Positions 37,035-46,387 of a DNA stretch of 64,000 bases are shown one piece after another (the first letter of the stretch is position 1; every line of letters begins with the position of its first letter). Below the pieces are notes generated by a model. It was not told the origin of the DNA. It did not search any database and worked only from the letters and a program-made list of their open reading frames with translations. Where the stretch lies: the NCBI RefSeq assembly GCF_017357425.1, contig NZ_CP014572.1, forward strand, positions 62,001-126,000, written 5' to 3'. The translations under genes and the position numbers were made by a program. The DNA is from Arthrobacter sp. D5-1. GTDB taxonomy: Bacteria > Actinomycetota > Actinomycetes > Actinomycetales > Micrococcaceae.

Positions 37035-37187
37035 GTTGCCCCCCTAGGTACAGTGAGATTCACCCTAATAAGGGAATCCTACGCCCAAGCGCCCAAACAA
37101 GGAAGGGTGAACCCGAATGAACCCGAACCTATACAAACATGCCCTAACCGGTACACTAGGACCGTGGAGCCAACAGGAGGTCTCACC

Positions 37188-37463
37188 GTGAGCAGCGACA
37201 GCGGTGCGTGTGACGCGCTCGATCGCCTATTCGAGCAGAGCCCTCCGACCCTCGGCCCCACCGAAGTAGCAGAACGACTCGGAGTCTCTAACAAGAGCGT
37301 GTACACGTGGCTCCGCGAGGGACTGATCCCCGGCTACAAGGTCGGCTCGACGTGGTTCATCATCCGCGACGAGCTGAAAGACACCTTGCGCCGGGGTGCG
37401 AATGTCCCTCGCGACACCGGCCCGGTCGTCGTCATCAACTCAGAACGGCACGAAGGGGACTGA
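37188..37463 (+). CDS. Excisionase/MerR-like HTH protein (copy 2)
   Basis: Identical to the 91-residue HTH protein at 25518; GTG start at 37188 with AGGAGG upstream. Two identical copies of a regulator could raise its dosage if both are expressed. Confidence 0.8.
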   Translation: MSSDSGACDALDRLFEQSPPTLGPTEVAERLGVSNKSVYTWLREGLIPGYKVGSTWFIIRDELKDTLRRGANVPRDTGPVVVINSERHEGD

Positions 37464-37464
37464 C

Positions 37465-38004
37465 ATGCGGAAGATCGGGACGGCGCTACTCATAGTCGTC
37501 ACCGCGGCGGCCCTGACCGCCTGCACCGGCCAGAACAACGCGCCAGCGCCGACCCCCAGCGCCAGTAGCACCGGCCCGATCTATCCCGACCTCGACCAGT
37601 TCACCCCCGCCCCCGAAGGCCTCATCGACGAGGACAGCGGAGAGACGCACGGCCCGCGGCCCGTGCCCACGTGGGATGACGAATCGCGCGAGAGCGCAAC
37701 GGCGGCCGCGGTCGCCGTGATGACCGCCTACGCGCGCCCCGATCTTCCGTTCGAGCAGTGGTGGGCCGGCTTGCAGCCCCTCCTCGACAACAAGGCCACC
37801 CAGGACTACGCCTACATGGACCCGGCACGCATCGTCGCGACGAGCGTCACCGGCCCCGCCGTCATCACCGACGACACGAGCGCTTACGTCGCGTTCGTCG
37901 ACGTCCCCACCAACGCCGGCACCTACGGCGTCGTGCTCAGCCGTGCCGACGCTGACTCCCCCTGGCTCGCGGGGCGCTTCATCCTCCCCGAAGGGGTGAA
38001 CTGA
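37465..38004 (+). CDS. Putative lipoprotein of the transfer module (copy 2)
   Basis: Identical to the lipoprotein at 25795 (signal ending LTAC). Coupled by TGATG overlap to the downstream cell-wall protein gene. Confidence 0.75.
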   Translation: MRKIGTALLIVVTAAALTACTGQNNAPAPTPSASSTGPIYPDLDQFTPAPEGLIDEDSGETHGPRPVPTWDDESRESATAAAVAVMTAYARPDLPFEQWWAGLQPLLDNKATQDYAYMDPARIVATSVTGPAVITDDTSAYVAFVDVPTNAGTYGVVLSRADADSPWLAGRFILPEGVN

Positions 38005-38800
38005 TGGCAGCGCCCAAGGGCAGCGCCGCCTACGCGATCGCGGCGGTGCCGCTCCTCATCGTCGGCTCCCTGTTCGGGCTCCTCCTCATGGGCGAGGACG
38101 AGTGCGGCCCGAGCGCCGGCAACGGCGGATCGAGCGTCTCGATCGACCCCGCATCCGTCCCCGAGACGGAGATTGCCGGCTACGGCCACGAGCAGCTTGT
38201 GAACGCCGCATATGTCATGCAGGCGGGCAAAGACCTCGGCCTGAACGCGCGGGATCAGACCATCGGCGTCATGACTGCGATGGGTGAATCCAGCCTCCGG
38301 AACATCGACTACGGCGACTGGGAAACCGGCGGGGTCACCAACCCCGACGGCACCCGCACGACGTCGATCGGCCTGTTCCAGCAGCAGGACGGATGGGGCA
38401 CCCGCGAGGAGCGGCTGGACCCCTACATCTCGTCGACGAAGTTCTTCAACGCGATGACCACGAAGGTTCCCGACCGCGAGTCGCTGGAACCGACGATCGT
38501 CGCCCACCGCACTCAGGTGAACGCCGACCCGTACCACTACACGAAGTTCTGGGACGGCGCGGTGCAGATCGTCGAGGGCCTGAGTGGTGTCCGCACCGGC
38601 CTCGACTCCGGCGACGGCAGCGCCAGCGGCGGCGCATGCGAGGGCCTGCTTCCCGGCGAAGTCAGCGCCGAAGGCTGGGCCTCCCCCGGCGCCGGCCCGG
38701 TCAGCAGCCCCTACGGCATCCGCGTGCACCCGATCTACGGCACGCAGCGACTCCACGCCGGCACCGACCTTGCCGGCGGCGGCTGCGACGGCCCGATCTG
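38004..38800 (+). pseudogene. Lysozyme-like/M23 cell-wall protein, truncated (copy 2)
   Basis: Identical to copy 1 at 26334, with the same truncation after GGGCDGPI. Since both copies share the break, the integrase fusion happened before the block was duplicated. Confidence 0.8.
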
Positions 38801-39049
38801 CTTCTGGGTGCGTAGGTCCGCCGAGAACTCCTCGACAAGCGCGGGCGTCCAGTTCCACGGGTCTTCGTTGACGTGGCTGATGAAGCGCTCGACCATCCGG
38901 AGCCGTTGGTCGATGGTCGCGAACTGCAGGTTGCGTGACAGCTGCTGGTTCCGCCAGCCCTCGAGCATCTTCTGGAGCACCTGCTCGTCGGGCCGGAGGA
39001 CCGGCACCGACTCGACCAGGCGGACCCGTCCGGAGCCATCAACCTGCAT
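38801..39049 (-). pseudogene. Tyrosine recombinase N-terminal fragment (copy 2)
   Basis: Same ~83-residue SAM-like integrase N-terminus as copy 1; ATG at 39049 follows GGAGGA. Only 260 bases separate its start from the right edge of the block, as expected when a recombinase gene sits at the end of its own element. Confidence 0.7.
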
Positions 39050-39307
39050 CAAATCCTCCCGAGAATCCGGTTTCATCCAGTGATTCCATGATGCATCTGA
39101 TGAGACGCCATCTGTGTTTGCGCAGGTCAACGGCGTGTCGCGGTGGCCGCGCAACGCCTGATCGTTCCGCCGCCACACACGGTTTGACGCCGTTACGACG
39201 ACGTTCGGTGCTGCGTTTCCGCTGGTCAGAGCTGGGTTAAGTACGGCCAGCGGGGCAGTGAGTCAGCCGCCCGCGATTGATTCATCCGATGCAATACGCA
39301 GACTAGT

Positions 39308-39377
39308 AGTTGACATAATATTTATTATCGGCCTCTGAACAACGGGAGCAGAAGTAGCTGCGGGAAGCTCCCGTCCA
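39308..39377. repeat. Dispersed recombination-site-like repeat A
   Basis: Starts GTTGACATAATATTTATTAT and continues CGGC..., then GGGAGCAGAAGTAGCTGC. About three quarters of positions match 52209-52277 at the same spacing, and the right edge of the duplicated block falls exactly at its start. Possible target or end of a tyrosine-recombinase element. Confidence 0.5.
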
Positions 39378-39450
39378 CGGACGAAGCCGACGCAATCGCA
39401 AGTAACAACCGTCAGGGCTCGTGACCGGTCGCGATGCCTTTTTTAGGGTG

Positions 39451-40542
39451 TCAGGGGTTTATGGAGAGGAAGATAAAGGCGGCGAAGAGGATCAGATGTA
39501 TGGTGCCTTGGAGTCTTGTGGCGCGGCCTGGTGCCACTGTCAGTGCCCCCACGATGATGGTGAGGGCAAGCAGAACCATTTGTGTCGGTTCGAGCCCGAG
39601 TGTGAGGGGTCCTTCCAACCAGATCATTGCCACGGCGATCGCCGGGATGGTCAGACCGATGCTGGCGATCGCCGAACCGTAGCCGAGGTTGAGGCTAATC
39701 TGCATTCGGTCCCGCAGCGCAGCGCGGGTGGCGGCCAGCCCCTCGGGCAGCAGCACCAGCAGGGCAATGACCACCCCGACGAATGATTGGGGGATGCCGG
39801 CCGCCGACACTGCAGCTTCGATCACCGGTGAGATTGTCTTGGCGAGGCCAACAACCGCCACCAGTGCTGCGACGAGCAGGATGAGGCTTGTCAGGGCCGA
39901 CCGTTTTGACGGGGGCGTTGCATGTTCCTGGTCGGGGGGCGCTCCTGGGACAGTGGTCACGGGAAGGAAGAAATCGCGGTGGCGCACTGTCTGTGTCATC
40001 ACGAATGACGCGTAGAGAACCAGTGAGGCGACGGCGGCGAAACCGAGTTGCGCGGCCGAAAATGTCGGACCGGGCTGGGCGGTAGTGAATGCGGGAAGCA
40101 CCAGGGTCATCGTTGATAACGTCGCGACGACCGCCAATGCTGCGCCGGTGCCTTCGGGATTGAACCGGGCCAACCCGTGCCGCAGCGCCCCAACCAGAAG
40201 TGACAAACCTACAATGCCGTTGACGGTAATCATCACGGCTGCGAAAACTGTGTCCCTCGCAAGCGAACGGCTTTCCGGTCCACCCGAGAGCATCAGGGTA
40301 AGGATCAGTGCGACCTCGATAACCGTCACCGCAACGGCCAGAATCAGGGACCCGAAAGGTTCCCCCACGCGGTGTGCGATGACTTCAGCATGATGAACAG
40401 CGGAAAGGACCGCTCCGATCAACACCACCGCCACAGCCACGACAAGCAACGGAGCCAATGCCTGTCCCCAGGTCAACAGAAGCAGAATGCATGCAAGGAT
40501 CGGAACCGCTACGAACCATTTATCCAGCAGGAAACGGACCAA
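39451..40542 (-). CDS. chaA: Calcium/proton antiporter of the ChaA/CaCA family
   Basis: 363 residues, about eleven membrane segments. The two antiparallel alpha repeats of the cation/Ca2+ exchanger family are visible: GEPFGSLILAVAVTVIEVAL and later GVVIALLVLLPEGLAATRAA, each with the acidic residue that binds the cation. It exchanges Ca2+ or Na+/K+ for protons across the membrane. The start is TTG at 40542, supported by a strong GGAGGAGG six bases upstream. It is the first gene to the right of the duplicated block and opens an ion-transport region. The 208-base leader 40543-40750 holds no gene. Confidence 0.9.
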   Translation of the reverse strand: MVRFLLDKWFVAVPILACILLLLTWGQALAPLLVVAVAVVLIGAVLSAVHHAEVIAHRVGEPFGSLILAVAVTVIEVALILTLMLSGGPESRSLARDTVFAAVMITVNGIVGLSLLVGALRHGLARFNPEGTGAALAVVATLSTMTLVLPAFTTAQPGPTFSAAQLGFAAVASLVLYASFVMTQTVRHRDFFLPVTTVPGAPPDQEHATPPSKRSALTSLILLVAALVAVVGLAKTISPVIEAAVSAAGIPQSFVGVVIALLVLLPEGLAATRAALRDRMQISLNLGYGSAIASIGLTIPAIAVAMIWLEGPLTLGLEPTQMVLLALTIIVGALTVAPGRATRLQGTIHLILFAAFIFLSINP

Positions 40543-40750
40543 GGGTTCCTCCTCCAGTTATCAGCCCGGCGGACTACGGATGAGCGTAATGGTCGGTTAT
40601 CAGAGCGGTCCGCCAATCGCGACAAGCTAGTCTCCCACTTCGGCCTCCTCAGCGGTGACGGCGGCGATCGCGGAAGTTATCGTCCTAAGTGTAGGGGCGG
40701 CAGGCTGAGCCGGTCATCGAGGCTCTGGGTTTTGTCGGTGACAACGGCTG

Positions 40751-40999
40751 TCAGGTATCCGAAGCGGCGACTGCTCCGACGATCAGTAGGACACCAAAAG
40801 CCGTTCCGGCTAATCCAGTCATTCCGGCCCACTTGCGGGTCTTAGCTGTCCGAGCGCCCTCCTGCGCGTCTTCCGTCTGCCCGGGCATTTGCATTCCGCG
40901 CTGGCTCTTGGTAGCTGCGAAGGCCCAAACGACAAGCAGGGCAACCCCGATGTTAATGATCAACACACCGATGAGTACGATGCCAAGCGCCGGTTCCAC
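40751..40999 (-). CDS. Small two-helix membrane protein
   Basis: About 82 residues with two membrane segments (GIVLIGVLIINIGVALLVVW and LAGTAFGVLLIVGAVAASD) joined by a charged loop containing a run MQMPGQTEDAQEGARTAKTR. GTG at 40999 has AGGAGA five bases upstream and is preferred over GTG at 41026. Function unknown. It lies between ChaA and TerC on the same strand, but large gaps on both sides argue against one operon. Confidence 0.65.
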   Translation of the reverse strand: MEPALGIVLIGVLIINIGVALLVVWAFAATKSQRGMQMPGQTEDAQEGARTAKTRKWAGMTGLAGTAFGVLLIVGAVAASDT

Positions 41000-41084
41000 G
41001 CGTTCTCCTATCTTGCGCAACGCCACTCCCGTATGAATCTGAGGCCACAGCGGAACGCTGACTTCACAGTTGCTTGGTGGTAAT

Positions 41085-42155
41085 TCATTTTGAGATGTTT
41101 GCAGTGAACGTCTTATCGGGATCCTCGTCCCGGTCGTGCGGGCCAGCGGTGGTCACCGGTTCGCCGTGCATCTGTCTGCGGTCTTCCTTGTTCTCGTTGC
41201 CTCGGGTCTTGAGCAGACTCGCGGCGGTCGCTACGACGATGGTGGCGGTGATGAAGAGCAGCGAGAGCCAGATGGGGATCTCCGGCACCCACAGGAGCGG
41301 TTGCCCGTCGTTGATGAAGGGGAGCTCGTTGACGTGCAGGGCGTGGAAGACGAGCTTCACGCCGATGAAGGCGAGGATAACGGCCAGCCCCTGGGCGAGG
41401 TAGACCAGACGCTCGAGCAGGCCTCCGATGAGGAAGAACAACTGACGCAGACCCATCAGCGCGAACGCGTTGGCGGTGAAGACGATGTAGGCCTCGTTGG
41501 TCAGGCCGTAGATCGCAGGGATTGAGTCGACGGCGAAGATGAGGTCCACGAAACCGATCGCAATGATTGTGAGCAGCATCGGCGTGATGAAACGCTTCCC
41601 GCCCTGCATGACGGTGAGCTTGTCCTGGTGATACTCGTCAGTGACGGGCAGGACCCGGCGGACAAGTGTCATGAACTTACCGTCAGCGGGGTTGGACTCG
41701 TGGCTGCTGAAGGCTTGCCGGTAGGCCAGGACGAGGAGGAGGGCGCCGAAGATGTAGAAGACCCAGGAGAAGTTTTCGATCAGGGCCGCTCCGACGGCGA
41801 TGAACCCGCCGCGCAGGATCAGTGCGATGATGATCCCGATCATCAGGACCTTCTGCTGGTACTTCTTCGGTACTGCGAATCCGGCCATTACGATGAGGAA
41901 GACGAACAGGTTGTCGATCGACAGTGCCTTCTCGGTGAGGTAGCCGGCGAAGTACTCGCCGCCGAACGTCCATCCCGAGACCGTGCCGATCCCCACCCCG
42001 AACAGTAGTGCGAGGCCGATGTAGAACGCGGACCAGCGGGCCGATTCTGCGATGGACGGCTCGTGGGGTTTACGGACGTGGGCGAAGAACTCGTAGACGA
42101 AGAACAGGATCGTCACGGCAATCGTGATGAGCCAGATCATAGGTGTGACCTGCAT
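41085..42155 (-). CDS. TerC family membrane protein (Alx/MneA-like manganese exporter)
   Basis: 356 residues, about nine membrane segments. Conserved TerC acidic motifs are present: TEKALSIDNLFVFLIVM and GFVDLIFAVDSIPAIYGLT. TerC proteins of this type export Mn2+ and support metal loading of secreted proteins. ATG at 42155, with GGGAG eight bases upstream, is chosen. The TTG at 42197 that would give a longer protein lies inside the riboswitch that precedes the gene. Control by that riboswitch implies induction by manganese. Confidence 0.92.
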   Translation of the reverse strand: MQVTPMIWLITIAVTILFFVYEFFAHVRKPHEPSIAESARWSAFYIGLALLFGVGIGTVSGWTFGGEYFAGYLTEKALSIDNLFVFLIVMAGFAVPKKYQQKVLMIGIIIALILRGGFIAVGAALIENFSWVFYIFGALLLVLAYRQAFSSHESNPADGKFMTLVRRVLPVTDEYHQDKLTVMQGGKRFITPMLLTIIAIGFVDLIFAVDSIPAIYGLTNEAYIVFTANAFALMGLRQLFFLIGGLLERLVYLAQGLAVILAFIGVKLVFHALHVNELPFINDGQPLLWVPEIPIWLSLLFITATIVVATAASLLKTRGNENKEDRRQMHGEPVTTAGPHDRDEDPDKTFTANISK

Positions 42156-42195
42156 AAGGGGGGCTCCCAAGGGGTAGGCGTTGAACAAGAACGCC

Positions 42196-42292
42196 AAGGT
42201 CTCCTCCGCCCGGATGACACCGGAACTGTCGGCCCGAGATGCTTCAGTGCATCCGTATTGACGGGCCGATCACAGACGGGAGTACTCCCCTT
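42196..42292 (-). ncRNA. yybP-ykoY manganese riboswitch
   Basis: Read on the minus strand, it has the conserved 5' part AAGGGGAGTAC, the central CCGTCAATACGG and the closing GGCGGAGGAGACCTT, whose CCTT pairs with the initial AAGG to make P1. This is the Mn2+-sensing yybP-ykoY class, usual ahead of TerC and P-type ATPase genes. It ends 40 bases before the TerC start. Confidence 0.88.
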
Positions 42293-42457
42293 GATAGGAA
42301 AATCATAGCCGGACCAAAACCGTCGTCCAAACCCACAGATCATGCCGCCGGTAGCACCCGGGACTGCTCCGGTCTTCCTTAGCTCGGGTCTTGGGCGCGA
42401 AGACGCGAAAACACAAACCCCATGAACTTTGCCGTGCATATTGGTTAAGCTGGCCGG

Positions 42458-43360
42458 ATGGAACTGGCATTCGAGCTGACACCCGATTTGGCCATTGCGT
42501 TTGTGACCCTGTTCATCCTGGAGATCGTCCTGGGCGTGGACAACGTCATCTTCATCTCCATCCTGGCGAGCAAGCTTCCGGTGGAGCAGCAGGCCAAGGC
42601 CCGCAACCTCGGGTTGACGCTCGGCATGCTGATGCGGGTCGTCCTGTTGTTCGCAGCCTCCTGGATCATCTCCCTCACCGAGGATCTCTTCGAACTCTTC
42701 GGGATGGGGTTTTCCGGACGGGATCTGATCCTGCTGTTCGGCGGTTTGTTCCTGGTCTATAAAGCGGTACGGGAGATCCACGAGAAGCTCGAGGGTACCG
42801 AATCCCATGGCATGGGTGGGGCGAAGGCCGCCACGTTCGGTGCCGTGCTGGGGCAGATCATTATCCTGGACATGGTCTTCTCCTTTGACTCGGTGATCAC
42901 CGCCGTCGGGATGGTGGACAATCTGCTGGTCATCATCGTCGCGGTGTTGTCCTCCTTTACCATCATGCTCTTCTCCGCGAAGTACATCTTCGCCTTCGTC
43001 AACCGGCATCCCACCGTGAAGATGCTCGCGCTGGCCTTCCTGGTGCTGATCGGGGTGTTCCTGATCGCCGACGGGTTCGAGGTCAAGATCGACAAGGCGC
43101 TCATCTACGGCCCGATGGCGTTCGCCATCGCCGTGGAAGCACTGAACCTGGCAGCCAAGCGGCGGCAGGAAAAACGCATGGGCAAGCCCATCGACCCTGT
43201 CCATCTGCGCCACGCCTACACAAAAGCAGATGACCGCGCCGCCATCGCCGCCGCAACAGCCCGCGGGCCCGAAGCCGGCGACGTCCACCTGTCCCGCAAA
43301 CCGGTCACCGGCCGCATCATCGACGAGGACGGACACCAGGAACCTGCCGGGCTGGGATGA
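42458..43360 (+). CDS. TerC family membrane protein (YoaE/YkoY-like)
   Basis: 300 residues. Seven or so membrane segments with the TerC signatures EIVLGVDNVIFISILASKLP and IIILDMVFSFDSVITAVGMV, characteristic of the YoaE/YgdQ/YkoY branch, and a soluble C-terminal tail of about 70 residues. Likely exports manganese or another divalent metal. Divergent from the riboswitch-controlled TerC gene; no second riboswitch is visible in its own ~150-base leader. ATG at 42458 sits after GGCCGG, a weak ribosome site. Confidence 0.88.
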   Translation: MELAFELTPDLAIAFVTLFILEIVLGVDNVIFISILASKLPVEQQAKARNLGLTLGMLMRVVLLFAASWIISLTEDLFELFGMGFSGRDLILLFGGLFLVYKAVREIHEKLEGTESHGMGGAKAATFGAVLGQIIILDMVFSFDSVITAVGMVDNLLVIIVAVLSSFTIMLFSAKYIFAFVNRHPTVKMLALAFLVLIGVFLIADGFEVKIDKALIYGPMAFAIAVEALNLAAKRRQEKRMGKPIDPVHLRHAYTKADDRAAIAAATARGPEAGDVHLSRKPVTGRIIDEDGHQEPAGLG

Positions 43361-43788
43361 CCCGATGGGGCCATCTGACCGGCCGGTTAGGCTGATCAGC
43401 TGGACTCGGCAGACAAGCTCAGCCCTGACCGGACGGCGTTCCATCCGTACGGAAGTGACCGCAGAATTGGTCGTTTCTGAGAGCTCGCAAGGCATCAAGT
43501 TCAGATCGTGACTTTTCCCTACCCATTGGGGTTGTTTGATGCGTACTGCCACCGCCCGCCCGGCAGGAAAAACTCGCGGGCAAGGGGGAACTCAGGCGCT
43601 GGCATTTTTTGAGGTGACGCCATCTGCTGGCAGAATTGATGGTGTCCACGGCGGCAGGCCGCGGACATTTTCTGTATCTGGATCCCTTGAGAGGAACCGA
43701 TGTCTACTCCCGGTGACAGTCCGGGGCACAGTCCGTGCCCCCCGTTGATGCGTGAGAGCGCCTTGAACAGCAACGGGGGGTGTGGCAA
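43361..43788 (+). other. Gene-free leader ahead of the CNNM gene pair
   Basis: About 430 bases without a convincing gene. It contains several GC-rich inverted repeats (for example around 43640-43665 and 43710-43745) that could form a structured leader for the downstream transporters. I compared it by eye with the Mg2+ M-box pattern and did not find a convincing match. Confidence 0.3.
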
Positions 43789-45135
43789 GTGGAAGTAGCC
43801 TCAATCCTCGTCGGCCTATTACTGATCGTCGGCTGCGGTTTGTTTGTCGCCGCAGAATTCTCGCTGATCACCGTTAACCGGAACACGGTCAGGGAAGCCG
43901 CCGATTCCGGCGACAAGAAGTCCGTGGGCGTGCTCAAGGCGATGAACACGCTCTCGACCCAGTTATCGGGTGCCCAGCTGGGAATCACACTTACAAACCT
44001 CGGCATCGGTTTTCTGGCCGAGCCCGCAATTGCCGCCCTCATCGTCGGTCCGCTGATGGACGCCGGCCTCGCGGCCCCGGTGGCACGCTCTGCCTCGGTG
44101 GTCCTCGCCCTGATCCTGGCAACACTGCTGACCATGGTCTTCGGCGAACTCGTACCGAAAAACCTGGCCATCGCAAAGCCCTTGGCGACCGCGCGGGCCA
44201 CCGCCGGCTTCCAGCGGGGCTTCAGTACCGCGACGGGACCGCTGCTGCGCTTTTTCAACGGCACCGCGAACAAGCTGGTCCGCGCCCTCGGCATCGAACC
44301 TCAGGAAGAACTCGCTTCGGCGCGCTCCCCCGAGGAACTCGCCTTCCTCGTGCGGCACTCGGCCCGGCAGGGCATCCTCCCCGAGGAGACCGCCGACCTG
44401 GTCCAGCGGTCATTCGCCTTCGGGTCCCGCCGCGCTCACGATGCCATGACACCGCGCACCCGGATGGTCACGCTGGCGCCGGAGCAAAGCGTCCAGGAAA
44501 TGCTGCAGACCGCCGCCGAAACCGGACATTCACGGTTCCCGGTGATGAAGTCCGGCTCCCATGAGGTGCTGGGCATCGTGCACGTCCGACGGGGACTGGC
44601 AGTGGCCTTTTCCGACCGCGAGCAGACAGCTCTCGCCGATGTCATGGACAAACCCACCCTCATACCCGACACCGTCGAGCTCGATGACCTGATGGACACG
44701 CTTCGAGCCGGCGGGCTGCAGATGGCGGTCCTGATCGATGAAACAGGCGACATCGCCGGGCTGATCACCCTCGAGGACCTCGTCGAGGAACTGGTCGGCG
44801 AGGTCGTGGACGAACACGACCCTCAGGACGGCACGAGCGAACGGCTACCCTTCGGTCTCTGGCGTCTCGACGGCGCGCTGCGCCCCGACGAGGCGACAGC
44901 GATCCTGGGCCACACGGTGCCCGAGGGGACGGAGTACGACACTCTGGCCGGCCTGGTCACGCTTGAGCTGGGGCATATCGCCCGGCCCGGCGATGCCATT
45001 CAGATCGCCACGGAGCAGTCCCACGGCCACCCGGCGGCAACCGTTGAACTGCGCGTGGAGGAAATGGACGGGGCACGCATCGCCAAAATCCTGGCCACCG
45101 CCAGCCCCCGCAACGACGAAACAGAGGAACGCTAG
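43789..45135 (+). CDS. CNNM/CorC-type transporter with CBS pair (DUF21), first of two
   Basis: About 448 residues. N-terminal DUF21/CNNM membrane domain (LLLIVGCGLFVAAEFSLITV, AQLGITLTNLGIGFLAEPAI), then two CBS domains (DAMTPRTRMVTL; VLIDETGDIAGLITLEDLVE) and a C-terminal CorC_HlyC domain (RLPFGLWRLDGALRPDEA). The family exports magnesium or related divalent cations. GTG at 43789 is used because a GGGGGG ribosome site lies eight bases upstream; GTG at 43780 is the alternative. The stop overlaps the next, paralogous gene. Confidence 0.88.
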   Translation: MEVASILVGLLLIVGCGLFVAAEFSLITVNRNTVREAADSGDKKSVGVLKAMNTLSTQLSGAQLGITLTNLGIGFLAEPAIAALIVGPLMDAGLAAPVARSASVVLALILATLLTMVFGELVPKNLAIAKPLATARATAGFQRGFSTATGPLLRFFNGTANKLVRALGIEPQEELASARSPEELAFLVRHSARQGILPEETADLVQRSFAFGSRRAHDAMTPRTRMVTLAPEQSVQEMLQTAAETGHSRFPVMKSGSHEVLGIVHVRRGLAVAFSDREQTALADVMDKPTLIPDTVELDDLMDTLRAGGLQMAVLIDETGDIAGLITLEDLVEELVGEVVDEHDPQDGTSERLPFGLWRLDGALRPDEATAILGHTVPEGTEYDTLAGLVTLELGHIARPGDAIQIATEQSHGHPAATVELRVEEMDGARIAKILATASPRNDETEER

Positions 45136-46193
45136 TGGATACCGCCGGGATTATTCTGACCATCGTCCTGCTCGCCGCGAACTTCTTCTTCGTCGGGGCC
45201 GAGTTTTCCCTCATCGCCGCGCGGCGAAGCATCATCGAACCGTTGGCCCAACAGGGCGGGCGGTCCGCCCGGATCACCCTGTGGGCCATCGAAAACGTTT
45301 CTCTGATGATGGCCGGCGCCCAGCTCGGAATCACCGTCTGTTCCCTCGCCCTGGGCTACGTCACCAAACCCATGGTCGTCTACGCCCTGGAGGGGCCCTT
45401 CGAAGCATGGGGCGTCCCGGATGGCTGGATCGACCCGATCGCGTACGCCGTCGCCCTGTCCGTGGTGACCTACCTGCATGTCGTGCTCGGCGAGATGGTG
45501 CCGAAGAACATCGCCCTGGCCGGCCCGGAACGAATGGCTCTGGTCCTCGGACCGGTCCTGGTCGTCGTCGTGCGCATCCTGCAGCCGCTCCTGTGGCTGA
45601 TGAACTCCATGGGTAACGGGATTCTGCGCCTGTTCAAGGTCGAACCGAAGAACGAAGTGGCCAGCGCCTTCACACGGGACGAAGTAGCGGGCCTGGTCGA
45701 GGAATCCCGCGAAGGCGGCCTGCTGGACAAACAGGACGAACGCCTCCTCCTCGGAGCCCTCACCTTCGAGGAACGCTCCGTGGAAAGTATCGTGATTCCC
45801 CTGGATAAGGTCACCACGCTGCCGCACGGGTGCACCCCGGACCAGATCGAACAGATTGCCGCCAACGGCTTCTCCCGTTTCCCCGTCCAGGCACTGACCG
45901 GTGAACTCACAGGCTACGTGCATGTCAAGGACCTCCTCGGCCTGGGCGCCGCGGACCGCAATCATCCACTGCCGACACACCGCATCCGGGATCTGCCCCG
46001 CGTGCATCTGGACGACGGCCTCCGCGTCTCCCTGCGCCGCATGCAGCGCGAAGGAGCCCACCTGGCCCTCGCCACCGACGAGGGCGGGAGACCCTACGGC
46101 ATCGTCACCCTGGAGGACATGCTCGAGGAACTCGTGGGCCAGATCCGCGACAACAGCCGGGCATCCAGGACCGCCGCGCCCAGAACGGCTTAG
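45135..46193 (+). CDS. CNNM/CorC-type transporter, second of two
   Basis: 352 residues: DUF21 membrane domain (LLAANFFFVGAEFSLIAARR, MMAGAQLGITVCSLALGYVT, GEMVPKNIALAGPERMALVL) and a CBS pair ending EGGRPYGIVTLEDMLEEL. Compared with its upstream partner it lacks the C-terminal CorC_HlyC domain. GTG at 45135 overlaps the previous stop by one base. Adjacent CNNM pairs of a long and a short form are common in actinobacteria and may form heterodimers (inference). Confidence 0.88.
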   Translation: MDTAGIILTIVLLAANFFFVGAEFSLIAARRSIIEPLAQQGGRSARITLWAIENVSLMMAGAQLGITVCSLALGYVTKPMVVYALEGPFEAWGVPDGWIDPIAYAVALSVVTYLHVVLGEMVPKNIALAGPERMALVLGPVLVVVVRILQPLLWLMNSMGNGILRLFKVEPKNEVASAFTRDEVAGLVEESREGGLLDKQDERLLLGALTFEERSVESIVIPLDKVTTLPHGCTPDQIEQIAANGFSRFPVQALTGELTGYVHVKDLLGLGAADRNHPLPTHRIRDLPRVHLDDGLRVSLRRMQREGAHLALATDEGGRPYGIVTLEDMLEELVGQIRDNSRASRTAAPRTA

Positions 46194-46203
46194 GAAAGCC
46201 ACG

Positions 46204-46291
46204 CTGACGCGGGACCAAAGCTATATCCACCCGCGTCAGCCTGCCCCCGGCGAAGGCTACAAAAAACAGGCACCCTGCCACCGGCAGGGTG
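46204..46291. terminator. Two hairpins downstream of the CNNM pair
   Basis: First hairpin: CTGACGCGGG at 46204-46213 with its complement at 46230-46239. Second: CACCCTGCC at 46271-46279 with its complement at 46283-46291 around a three-base loop. Neither is followed by a T-run; together they probably end the CNNM operon before dedA. Confidence 0.5.
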
Positions 46292-46387
46292 GCACGTCCT
46301 GAGCCGCAACCCCGCGCCGCCGCGGCGGCCGGCCCTCCCCGGCGAAAATCCGCCCTATAACTGCCCGCTGAGGCAGATTGGAGACCA

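Larger units (their letters stand above)
34736..39308. repeat. Direct repeat, copy 2 (about 4.57 kb)
   Basis: Second copy of 23066-27638 (offset 11670, same orientation, identical in every stretch compared). The left edge abuts DNA upstream of trzN; the right edge at 39308 abuts a TTGAC-containing recombination-site-like sequence. Confidence 0.95.

Noticed and set aside
40543..40700. Possible riboswitch ahead of the ChaA antiporter
   Set aside because: A GGGAG-like start is seen but the conserved CCGTCAATAC core of the manganese class is absent.
43361..43788. Possible Mg2+ M-box riboswitch ahead of the CNNM genes
   Set aside because: Some GGTGA-like and hairpin features, but the conserved M-box core could not be lined up by eye; a covariance search would decide.
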